NCBI GenBank assembly: GCA_013335935.1
Contig: JAAXUP010000013.1
Coordinates: 1 to 38,361 of the forward strand
Reading direction: 5' to 3'
Origin: Eubacteriaceae bacterium
GTDB taxonomy: Bacteria; Bacillota; Clostridia; Eubacteriales; Alkalibacteraceae
DNA: 38,361 nucleotides
A model generated the notes under the pieces. The model was given only the letters and a program-made list of their open reading frames with translations. It did not search any database and was not told the DNA's origin. Positions within the stretch are counted from its first letter, which is position 1, and each line of letters starts with the position of its first letter. Positions 7,202-14,187 of this stretch are shown piece by piece. The position numbers and the translations under genes were made by a program.

Positions 7202-9193
7202 ATGAGTTCGAATTATCCAAATGTTTTTCAGTCAATCAGAATTAGAGGTGTCGATTTTAAAAATCGTATTGAGATGGCACCACCTTCACCCAATCGAGCG
7301 GACAGTGCTGGAAGAGTATCTCAGGAGTTTGTTGATTGGTTTAGACCTCTGGCACAGGGTGGGACAGGAGTAATTCACGTAGGTAACTCTGTTATCGACA
7401 GTGATGAGTCTAGTGACGAAGAGCGTCAGCTGGATGTAGGTTCTGATGGTTGTATTCTTCCGCTTTCACAGTTTGTTGAAATGTGTGAAAGCTATGGCTG
7501 CCACGCATCCTTAGAGATTAATCATTGCGGTAAGGATTCTGATCCCGCGAAAATTGGCAGACCTGCAATCAGCGCTTCATCAATCATCACCACCGCTGAG
7601 ATAATGCGAGCAAAAATGAATAACCGAGAGCCTATCCCCACCATTGAGATGGACCACGCAAAGATAAAGGAAACGGTTGAAAAATATGCTATGGCTGCAT
7701 ATCGTTGTAAGAAAGCAGGGATGAAAATCACGATGATCCACGGTGGGCATGGGAATCTGATCTCCCAGTTTGCGAGCCGTCTGTTCAACAAACGTTCTGA
7801 TGAATATGGAGGATCTCTGGAGAACAGAGCCCGTTTCTGCATTGAGGTTCTGGATGCTGTTCGTGAAAAAGTCGGAGAAAATTTCGTTATTGAGTTTCGT
7901 ATTTCTGCAGATGAGATCGATCCTGAAGGAATGCACTTTGAAGAAACGCTGCAATTCATAGAATTAATTAAAGATAAAATTGATATTCTCCACGTGTCCG
8001 CTGGTCTGCATGAGTTCGACTACATGCGTTACTGGTGGCAAAACTCCATGATGGACAGAATGTACAATGTACACTTTGCTGAAGACATTAAGAAGAAGTT
8101 TCCAGATCTACTGGTTTGTACAGTAGGTTCTATCATGAGCATCAAGCAAGCTGAAGAAATTATTTCAACAGGGAAGGCTGACTTCGTTGCAATGTGCCGT
8201 CCTCTCATCGCAGACCCTGAGATGCCCCGTAAGTATGCACTAGGTAAAGAAGAAGACCATCGTCCCTGTATAAGATGCCAATACTGTGGCCTTCGCCTTA
8301 TCATGCCAAGAGTTATTGGTTGCGCTGTTAATCCATTCTGTGCAAACACTACGGAGTATCCCGATGCGAGAGTTCCCCAGGCTAATCTTAAGAAGAAGGT
8401 TGCTGTTGTCGGCGGTGGACCTGCTGGTATCCAGGCACTGATGACTTTATGTGAGCGTGGTCATGACGTAACACTATATGAAATGAGTGACAGGTTGGGG
8501 GGAAATGTTATTTCTGCTGCGGCTCCTAAGTTTAAGCTTGACATGCAAGATTATCTTGATTATTTGCTGCGTCAGGCGAACAAGGCACCCGCACGCATCC
8601 TCTTAAACACAGAGGCGACAAAGGAAGTTCTTGATGCTGAAAATTACGAAGCAATCATTATTGCAGTAGGAGCAAGCCCGTTGGTTCCTAACTTGCCTGG
8701 TGTCACAAAACCTCACGTCCATTGGGCTCCCCATGCTGAAATGGGCATGGTTGAAGTGGGAGAAAAGACGGTTATTGTTGGTGCCGGCGCTGTTGGGATT
8801 GAGTGTGCTATCGGTCTTAAGAGAGAGGGTAAGAATGTGGTTGTCATTGAAATGGCGCCCGATTTATCTAACCTCATGATGACTTCTAGTGGAACGATGC
8901 AAAATCTCTTGGAATGCGTAGATGAACTAGAAATACCCATCCACTTGAACTGTAAGCTTGATGGAGTTACAGATACAGCTGTTCTCTGTACAAATATCAA
9001 TACAGACGAAAAGATTGAGTTTCCTGCAGACTCTGTTCTTCTGGCAATAGGTATGTGCCCAAGACATGATGTGGTAGATGCTCTTCGCCATAGCGCTCCC
9101 GAAACAGAAGTGTTCGTTGTTGGAGATGACGTTGAAGTTGGAACTATTTTTGAGGCAGTAAACTCTGCTTTTAAGGCTGCTGCACATATTTAA
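7202..9193 (+). CDS. FMN/FAD/[4Fe-4S] oxidoreductase, 2,4-dienoyl-CoA / enoate reductase family
   Basis: A 663-residue, three-part enzyme of the FadH/enoate-reductase/BaiCD type. Residues about 5-340 form an old-yellow-enzyme TIM barrel, with HGGHGNLISQF and NKRSDEYGGSLENR as the FMN/substrate signature. Cysteines 356, 359, 362 and 374 (CIRCQYC then GCAVNP) hold a 4Fe-4S cluster. A C-terminal dinucleotide-binding region follows, with GGGPAGIQA for FAD and GAGAVGIE for NAD(P)H. Such enzymes pass electrons from NAD(P)H through FAD and the cluster to FMN and reduce an activated C=C bond. Members act on dienoyl-CoAs, enoates, bile acids and plant phenolics, so the substrate is not deducible. The divergent PucR gene suggests a substrate-inducible catabolic role. 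Full length, no defects seen. Confidence 0.88.
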   Translation: MSSNYPNVFQSIRIRGVDFKNRIEMAPPSPNRADSAGRVSQEFVDWFRPLAQGGTGVIHVGNSVIDSDESSDEERQLDVGSDGCILPLSQFVEMCESYGCHASLEINHCGKDSDPAKIGRPAISASSIITTAEIMRAKMNNREPIPTIEMDHAKIKETVEKYAMAAYRCKKAGMKITMIHGGHGNLISQFASRLFNKRSDEYGGSLENRARFCIEVLDAVREKVGENFVIEFRISADEIDPEGMHFEETLQFIELIKDKIDILHVSAGLHEFDYMRYWWQNSMMDRMYNVHFAEDIKKKFPDLLVCTVGSIMSIKQAEEIISTGKADFVAMCRPLIADPEMPRKYALGKEEDHRPCIRCQYCGLRLIMPRVIGCAVNPFCANTTEYPDARVPQANLKKKVAVVGGGPAGIQALMTLCERGHDVTLYEMSDRLGGNVISAAAPKFKLDMQDYLDYLLRQANKAPARILLNTEATKEVLDAENYEAIIIAVGASPLVPNLPGVTKPHVHWAPHAEMGMVEVGEKTVIVGAGAVGIECAIGLKREGKNVVVIEMAPDLSNLMMTSSGTMQNLLECVDELEIPIHLNCKLDGVTDTAVLCTNINTDEKIEFPADSVLLAIGMCPRHDVVDALRHSAPETEVFVVGDDVEVGTIFEAVNSAFKAAAHI

Positions 9194-9199
9194 TCACTG

Positions 9200-9221
9200 C
9201 CACCGTAAAACGGGTGGTTTT
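9200..9221 (+). terminator. Short terminator after the flavin reductase
   Basis: CCACC pairs with GGTGG around a small loop and is followed by four T, six bases after the stop codon. A second, stronger hairpin follows downstream. Confidence 0.5.
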
Positions 9222-9260
9222 GAATGAAAAACGGAAGTTTTAAATTAATACAATCAATAC

Positions 9261-9299
9261 AAAATACGCCGCAGCTATACTCATAATGCGGCGTATTTT
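9261..9299. terminator. Strong bidirectional-type hairpin
   Basis: AAAATACGCCGCA and TGCGGCGTATTTT are perfect 13-base complements with a 13-base loop, ending in TTTT on the plus strand and AAAA in front. It separates the flavin reductase from the DUF1508 gene. Confidence 0.8.
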
Positions 9300-9454
9300 G
9301 AGTGCACCCGACATGGGCGCGAATTAAGCCCCAATGCATGTTGAGACAGTCGTTCTCGTAAATACAGAAAGTATAATAAAAATTACCTGTAATCTTAGTG
9401 AATTTCAGATAATTAGGGGTATAATTAAATTAGTTAGAGAAGGAGGGATTTTCA

Positions 9455-9832
9455 ATGGCAGGTAAATTTGTAATTGGTAAAGTAGATGAAGGATTTAGGT
9501 TTGATCTAAAAGCTGTAAATGGCGAAATTATTTTAAGCTCTCAACCTTACTCATCTCTTGCAGCATGTAAAAAAGGTATAGAAAGTATAAGGGCAAATGC
9601 TCCTATCGCGCCCGTTGAAGACCAAACCATTGAGGGGTTTACAACAGAGAAGAATCCAAAATTTGAGGTATACGAATATAGAAACGGCGATTATCGTTTT
9701 AGATTAAAGGCGAAAAATGGAGAACTTATAGGTAGTGGAGAAAGATACAAATCCAAAGCTGGATGTAAGAATGGGATAGAGTCTGTAAAGAAAAATTCAG
9801 TAGAAGCAATAGTCGTTGAAGAAAAAAACTAG
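9455..9832 (+). CDS. Tandem DUF1508 (YegP-like) protein
   Basis: A 125-residue protein made of two copies of the DUF1508 fold. The first runs about residues 3-50 (FVIGKVDEGFRFDLKAVNGE, then SLAACKKGIESIRANA). The second runs about 67-115 (FEVYEYRNGDYRFRLKAKNG, then SKAGCKNGIESVKKN). The family is widespread, small and cytoplasmic, and its biochemical role is not established. AGAAGGAGGG gives an excellent ribosome site, and a TATAAT at 9420-9425 may be its -10. Terminators bound it on both sides, so it is a single-gene transcript. Confidence 0.9.
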   Translation: MAGKFVIGKVDEGFRFDLKAVNGEIILSSQPYSSLAACKKGIESIRANAPIAPVEDQTIEGFTTEKNPKFEVYEYRNGDYRFRLKAKNGELIGSGERYKSKAGCKNGIESVKKNSVEAIVVEEKN

Positions 9833-9858
9833 TGTAAATTTATGCACACAATTTACTG

Positions 9859-9899
9859 AATCGCCGTATTATTTAGAAATGAGTAATACGGCGATTTTT
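9859..9899 (+). terminator. Rho-independent terminator after the DUF1508 gene
   Basis: AATCGCCGTATTA and TAATACGGCGATT are perfect 13-base arms with a 12-base loop and a T tail. Confidence 0.85.
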
Positions 9900-9944
9900 C
9901 GGCATCGAGGCGATTAACGACTGATCGATGAAGAGGGGAAGAAC

Positions 9945-10472
9945 ATGCCAAAAACACGAAAGATGTTAAGCGACTGGAAAGCACCATATATTCATTCGCT
10001 TATGAAGTTAATTGAAACACAAAGTAAGGCGACACTTGTGATTTGGGCAGTTGATTATTCCCAGCGGGTTATATTGCCCCTGTGGAGTAAGTACTATCCG
10101 GATGATTTGCGTCCTCAAAACGCTTTAAACGCTGCCCGTGACTGGCTGTCAGGTGCAATCAAACTACCCCAGGCGAAAACGGCAATTCTTGAGTGTCATG
10201 CGGCTGCCCGTGAGGCAGAGGGAAATCCCGTTGCACAGGCGTCGGCGAGAACAATAGGTCAATGCTCCTCGACCATCCATTCAGCACGTCATTGTATCGG
10301 ACTTGCCTTTTATGGAGGGCTAGCAGTCGCTTATGACCGGCTGGGGACTGATGCGCCCTGGGGACAAATTGAACAATGCGCCGCAGAAGAGTGCAGACGT
10401 ATGGAAGCAGCCCTGCGTGCCGTTGCCGTGGAGAACGAGCCCAATCCGGCGAAAATACAATGGAAATGCTGA
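9945..10472 (+). CDS. Putative immunity protein, Imm5-like
   Basis: A 175-residue, alanine-rich helical protein. It matches in length and motifs the Firmicutes proteins annotated as 'putative immunity protein / Imm-5-like': WKAPYIHSLMKLIETQSKAT, LRPQNALNAARDWLSGAIKL, ILECHAAAREAEGNP, IHSARHCIGLAFYGGLAVAYDR and EECRRMEAALR. The family name comes from polymorphic-toxin neighbourhoods. No toxin or secretion gene is nearby, so it stands as an orphan and a true immunity role is unproven. GAAGAGGGGAAG upstream serves as ribosome site. The G+C content looks higher than that of the flanking genes. Confidence 0.75.
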   Translation: MPKTRKMLSDWKAPYIHSLMKLIETQSKATLVIWAVDYSQRVILPLWSKYYPDDLRPQNALNAARDWLSGAIKLPQAKTAILECHAAAREAEGNPVAQASARTIGQCSSTIHSARHCIGLAFYGGLAVAYDRLGTDAPWGQIEQCAAEECRRMEAALRAVAVENEPNPAKIQWKC

Positions 10473-10682
10473 CTGTTGTGAAAACCATCCATTAGCGGAA
10501 TTTCGGTTGAAGTCTGAGAGTGGGAATGTGTCCTGATTTAGTCAAGTTTTAAAAAAACATTATAAGGGTATAAATAAATATGACAAAAATCTTTGGAGCA
10601 TAAACAACTGGGACTTATGAAAGCTTATATCCTGTTGCGAGCTTACATTGTAGCCCACGTGAAGAAGAAAGGAAGATGAAAA

Positions 10683-10892
10683 ATGGCAGTTGTTAAAGTT
10701 ATCGAAATTCTGGCAGAATCTAATGAAAGCTGGGAGGCCGCCGCTCAAGATGCAGTTGCAGAGGCCGCTAAGACAGTGGACAGCATTCATGAAGTCAGTG
10801 TCACAAACTTTAAGGGCATAGTTGAAGGTAATAAGATCGTCAAGTATCGTGTAAATGCCAAGATCTCATTTGTTGTTAAAGAATCAGTATAA
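10683..10892 (+). CDS. Dodecin, flavin-binding storage protein
   Basis: The 69-residue length and sequence fit dodecin: a short strand VVKVIEILAES, a helix SWEAAAQDAVAEAAKTV, then HEVSVTNFKGIVEGNKIVKY and KISFVV. Dodecins assemble into hollow dodecamers that bind flavins and buffer free riboflavin, FMN or coenzyme A species. GAAAGGAAG precedes the ATG. It lies in a flavin-rich neighbourhood (flavin reductase upstream, flavodoxin-fold reductase downstream) but is transcribed alone, with its own terminator. Confidence 0.93.
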   Translation: MAVVKVIEILAESNESWEAAAQDAVAEAAKTVDSIHEVSVTNFKGIVEGNKIVKYRVNAKISFVVKESV

Positions 10893-10912
10893 TTTTGTTT
10901 ATGAAATGAATA

Positions 10913-10956
10913 GGGATGTAACAGAATTAAAAAAATCTGTTGCATCCCCAGCTTTT
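10913..10956 (+). terminator. Rho-independent terminator after dodecin
   Basis: GGGATGTAACAGA pairs with TCTGTTGCATCCC (one G-T pair) around a short A-rich loop, followed by CAGCTTTT. Confidence 0.8.
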
Positions 10957-11092
10957 AGTGGTTGTACTCCTGTTCAAAGAGATACTTTAAAAGTCGATAT
11001 AGCCGGGTGATAAACCAGGCAAGAAAAGGACTTAAAGAAAAGAATTTGTTTAAGCCTGTTAAATTAGTTTAGCAAGGAGAGGAGAAAGAATC

Positions 11093-11167
11093 ATGGGCAA
11101 AGGAATGGGTGTTTTAGGGGTAGTCATCGTAGTTCTCGTAGTTTTATGGCTTTTGGGCATAATATAA
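11093..11167 (+). CDS. 24-residue hydrophobic membrane peptide
   Basis: The ATG at 11093 is preceded by AAGGAGAGGAG, one of the best ribosome sites in the window. It opens a 24-codon frame: MGKGMGVL, then a solid hydrophobic stretch of valine, isoleucine and leucine with one tryptophan, ending GII and TAA. It would form one transmembrane helix with a short positive N-terminus. A terminator hairpin begins 37 bases after the stop. I know of no assigned function; a small regulatory membrane peptide or a type I toxin-like peptide are both possible. Confidence 0.65.
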   Translation: MGKGMGVLGVVIVVLVVLWLLGII

Positions 11168-11204
11168 TTATTTTAATGAAAATTGTATAGTAGGGTTATA
11201 AAAT

Positions 11205-11258
11205 AAAATCTGGTTAACCAACATATCTTTATTAGATAGTTTGATTAACCAGATTTTT
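11205..11258. terminator. Terminator shared by two convergent small membrane genes
   Basis: AAAATCTGGTTAA and TTAACCAGATTTT form perfect 13-base arms, with T runs outward on both strands. It serves the plus-strand 24-aa gene and the minus-strand 51-aa gene. Confidence 0.8.
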
Positions 11259-11304
11259 GGTGGCATTAGAAATCACTTGTTTTCTTGTTATACGAATAAG
11301 ATGT

Positions 11305-11460
11305 TTACTTTTGAAGCAGAATCAATGCACCTGAAGCAATGGCGAGAATTGCTAGTATAATACCAATGGATGGAATTGGAATGCTGACCACTTGCATTAA
11401 TCCTGTAATAATGAGCCATATACCTAATAATAACATTCCCAGGTTCTTTGTTGTTTTCAT
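11305..11460 (-). CDS. 51-residue membrane protein with two helices
   Basis: The ATG at 11460 has AGAGGTG just upstream. The product begins MKTTKNLGMLLLGIWLIITG, then a short SIPIPSIG turn and a second hydrophobic helix ILAILAIASGALILL, ending QK. This is a common type of tiny two-helix membrane protein in Firmicutes. The annotated functions I recall are only generic. A longer frame on the same strand at 11288-11491 is out of phase and lacks these features, so I reject it. Confidence 0.75.
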   Translation of the reverse strand: MKTTKNLGMLLLGIWLIITGLMQVVSIPIPSIGIILAILAIASGALILLQK

Positions 11461-11697
11461 AGGGTTCACCTCTTTCTATAATGATACCCATAATGAAAAG
11501 GATTGAATCTTATGCATTTTTCTTGTTAGATAACAAAGTATAATGTTGAATAGTTCGACTTTGTCGTAGGCAATAAATCTGGTGGATAGACTTCATATAC
11601 CCAAAAAACACTGTTGCTGTTGCCTGTGCAACAAGGATATGTTAACATGAACGGACGGAACAAATGGGATAGTACTTTAATTTGAGGAGGGCACGTC

Positions 11698-12819
11698 ATG
11701 AAAATTTCAAAGAACGATGCGTTGATATGGTTTGACTTTTTTTCGCAATTGACTGAGGATGAGGAAATTAGCACAAAATATGAAGAAATCATTTACGCTA
11801 CCTTTGCACAAATTGAGGCAGCGATTGATCATAGAAATGATACGTTAATGTCAGAAATTAAAAGTTTGAAAACTTTGGAGAATAGAACATTCTTTGTGGG
11901 GAATGAAAACAAATTCCCGGATGGATGTCGTTCTTGTCTGTTGGGCACTGGTTTGAGTGCCATTCGAAAAACGAACAAATGTAACTTAGTGTGTAAGTTC
12001 TGTTATAATTATGGCCATCTGGACAATATTCCTCCGGTGGGGGAAGATATGTGGGAATTTGGGGGCACTAAATTTTATGAGAAAGATTTTGATTTGCTGC
12101 TTTCCATCTACCAGAAGCCCACTGGCATTTCCTATGTTTATTTAGAGCCATTCATGGAAATTGAAAAATACTATTCGGTTATTAAGAAATTTAGTGATGC
12201 TCAAATTTATCAGCATTTATATACAAATGGCACTTTGGCCACGGAAGAGACCTTGAAAGCATTAGGCGAAGCGGGTCTTAACGAGATCCGTTTTAATTTA
12301 GGTGCTTCTGGATGTTCAGACAAAGTTATTGAAAATATAGGAATAGCAAAAAAATATATTAAAAGTGTAGGGATAGAAACACCAATGACGCCTGAATTTT
12401 TCGAAGGTTTTTTCAAGAAAAAGCAAGCAATCTTAGAGACGAACCTTGATTTTATCAATTGTGCAGAATTGCATTTAAACGAGAATAACATAGACAATTA
12501 TTATGGAGAAAACATGTATATTTCCAGACAGGGCTATATATCTCCTGTTTGGAGTCGGGAATTAACACTAAAATTCATGAAAATTGCTGAAAAAGAAAAT
12601 TGGGATCTGGCAGTTCATGATTGTTCAAACTATACAAAATTTGCAAGAGGTTTAAACTTGAACAGCAAAGAGGGTATGGGCTTCGGCGCCAGTAATTATG
12701 CCTGTGAGTTTTCCAGAATTCCATACGAAGTATTTATACCCATACTGAATGATGATAATTTTGAATTTTTAAGTGAAGAAGAATTGCCTGACGACTATAA
12801 ACCAGTATTGGCATATTGA
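11698..12819 (+). CDS. Radical SAM enzyme of unknown substrate
   Basis: A 373-residue protein. Cysteines 95, 99 and 102 (CNLVCKFCYN) form the CxxxCxxC motif that binds the 4Fe-4S cluster and S-adenosylmethionine. Residues after it (YVYLEPFMEIEKY, HLYTNGTLATEETLKALGEAGL, EIRFNLGASG) follow the TIM-barrel pattern of the superfamily. A second pair, CRSC, lies about 15 residues ahead of the motif, and two more cysteines lie near the C-terminus. An extra metal site is possible but unproven. GAGGAGGG precedes the ATG. No partner peptide or glycyl-radical enzyme lies beside it, so the substrate cannot be inferred. Confidence 0.85.
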   Translation: MKISKNDALIWFDFFSQLTEDEEISTKYEEIIYATFAQIEAAIDHRNDTLMSEIKSLKTLENRTFFVGNENKFPDGCRSCLLGTGLSAIRKTNKCNLVCKFCYNYGHLDNIPPVGEDMWEFGGTKFYEKDFDLLLSIYQKPTGISYVYLEPFMEIEKYYSVIKKFSDAQIYQHLYTNGTLATEETLKALGEAGLNEIRFNLGASGCSDKVIENIGIAKKYIKSVGIETPMTPEFFEGFFKKKQAILETNLDFINCAELHLNENNIDNYYGENMYISRQGYISPVWSRELTLKFMKIAEKENWDLAVHDCSNYTKFARGLNLNSKEGMGFGASNYACEFSRIPYEVFIPILNDDNFEFLSEEELPDDYKPVLAY

Positions 12820-12846
12820 GAATCTCCCGGACTATGAGTGAAATCA

Positions 12847-12897
12847 AATAAGCAAGGCACACTACGTAAATAACGTAAAGTGCCTTGCTTATTTTTT
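12847..12897. terminator. Bidirectional terminator, radical SAM / XRE-pentapeptide genes
   Basis: Arms 12847-12867 and 12873-12893 match at 19 of 21 positions around a very short loop, with a T run after the right arm. It lies between two convergent genes. Confidence 0.88.
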
Positions 12898-12914
12898 GTT
12901 AGTTCTTCCATATA

Positions 12915-13790
12915 TTATGGCGTTAGCAAGGTTATACCGGTCATGATCGCTTTTCCATTTTTCAAAAAAGCATAAGTTAACTTATCCGCCTTGCAGTCAA
13001 TAAATCGAATCCGTTTTAGGCTCTTGTTTTTGAAGAAAGTGTTGGTGAGGGTAGCATTCTGGAAGGTCACTCTGGAAAATTCACAGTTTTCAAAGGAACA
13101 GTAGGCGAAGTTTCCGTCGAATACGATGTCGGCAAACTGGGTGGTATTAAAAGTGGTGCGATTCCAAACAGCATTCAACATTGTATTTTTCAGCAAGCTA
13201 CTGGATTTGATGGATGCCCCCGTAAAATCGGCGCCGGAAAAGTCACAGCTTTTAATTTGGCTGCTTGAAAACGTAGCTTCTTTTAAGGAACAGTTGCGAA
13301 ACAAACTGTTTACAATATTGGAACCCTGAATATGACTATTACTGATATCGGAATCGGAGAAGTCGCACTCGTTCACATTATTGTTTTTCAGCAGAAGCCC
13401 TGACATCTCCGACCCGATAAAAAGGCATCTTTGCATGTTGGAGGAACTGAACTTTTCGTGCAAATTATTTAGTCCGGAAAAGTCCGCGTCAACCCAGTTC
13501 CCACTGGACATATCCCAGCCGAGCTTTTTCACTGTGTTTTCGGATGGCGGTTCGGCAGATGTCTTTTCAGTGGTGTCTGCTTGGAAACTTTCTGAAAAAT
13601 AATTTAAGTCTACCTCCAGAACCTCCGCAAGTCGATTAAAAGTAATGATGTCCGGCATTGACTCGCCTCGTTCCCATTTTCCGACGGCTTGTGAACTAAT
13701 GGAGAGCAGTTGTGCAAGCTGGACCTGAGAAAGTTTTTTCTCTTTTCGTGCTTCTAAAATTTTATTTCCTATCATTACTGATGTTAACAT
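12915..13790 (-). CDS. XRE-type regulator with pentapeptide-repeat domain
   Basis: A 291-residue protein. Residues about 7-62 form a Cro/CI helix-turn-helix (KILEARKEKKLSQVQLAQLL, ISSQAVGKWERGESMPDI). After a linker, residues about 95-270 show repeated A/C(D/N)(F/L)XX units such as CDFSGADFTGASIKSSSL and CSFENCEFSRVTFQNATL. These build the right-handed beta-helix of pentapeptide-repeat proteins. The fusion is common in Firmicutes and its signal is unknown. Pentapeptide helices can mimic DNA, as in Qnr, but nothing here shows that. AAGGAGAGGA lies ahead of the ATG at 13790; a second ATG at 13775 is an alternative start. Confidence 0.88.
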   Translation of the reverse strand: MLTSVMIGNKILEARKEKKLSQVQLAQLLSISSQAVGKWERGESMPDIITFNRLAEVLEVDLNYFSESFQADTTEKTSAEPPSENTVKKLGWDMSSGNWVDADFSGLNNLHEKFSSSNMQRCLFIGSEMSGLLLKNNNVNECDFSDSDISNSHIQGSNIVNSLFRNCSLKEATFSSSQIKSCDFSGADFTGASIKSSSLLKNTMLNAVWNRTTFNTTQFADIVFDGNFAYCSFENCEFSRVTFQNATLTNTFFKNKSLKRIRFIDCKADKLTYAFLKNGKAIMTGITLLTP

Positions 13791-14187
13791 AGTGAGGATC
13801 CTCTCCTTATTTAATTTCGTCTACACTATTATTCTATCCATATTCAAGTGGCATTTCAATACGAAACATGAAACCATCAGTTGCTTTAGTGCTACTTATA
13901 GTTGTATTGAGGCGAAATATAGAAATTGTCAAATATAATCTATCCAGAAACTGGAGAAAATTAATGGCAGAGTGACTTATTGCACACTTACTATTTATAA
14001 TCAGTATGGTATAATAATCATAAAGTGATTAAATTATGGAAGATGGAATCTCCTGGAGCAGATCCAATCAAAGCAAATGTACAAGCACAATAAAATAACT
14101 GTCATTAAAAAGTATCTGACTTATTGGTTTGATACTTTTTGTATATGAGAAATATATAGAGACGCAAGGTCAAAGGAGCGTAGGCAT
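13791..14187. other. Gene-free control region before the PTS gene
   Basis: About 400 bases lie between divergent genes. It holds an extended -10 (TGGTATAAT at 14007-14015), a 20-codon frame at 14035-14097 without a good ribosome site, and a hairpin at 14107-14140. Together these suggest a short transcript that ends before the PTS gene: either a small RNA or an attenuated leader. Confidence 0.4.
14107..14140 (+). terminator. Hairpin terminator upstream of the PTS IIC gene
   Basis: AAAAAGTATC and GATACTTTTT pair exactly around a 14-base loop, ending in TTTTT. It lies 48 bases before the PTS start, so it either ends a small transcript or attenuates the PTS gene. Confidence 0.65.

Noticed and set aside
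10617-10679. 20-codon frame (MKAYILLRAYIVAHVKKKGR) just before dodecin
   Set aside because: The ribosome site is weak and no attenuator hairpin follows, so it is probably chance. It ends close enough to dodecin that coupling cannot be fully excluded.
11288-11491. 67-codon minus-strand frame
   Set aside because: It is out of phase with the 51-codon frame, which has a clear ribosome site and two membrane helices. The 67-codon translation looks like non-coding readout.
11550-11580. Third copy of the 83-bp repeat near AGTTCGACT
   Set aside because: Only nine bases match and the palindromic arms are missing, so it is most likely chance.
11526-11697. Possible riboswitch before the radical SAM gene
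   Set aside because: The leader has a few short complementary stretches but no conserved core of any riboswitch class that I can recognise, and no terminator near the start codon.
14035-14097. 20-codon frame in the PTS leader
   Set aside because: It has no ribosome binding site and no recognisable composition. It is better read as untranslated leader or small RNA.
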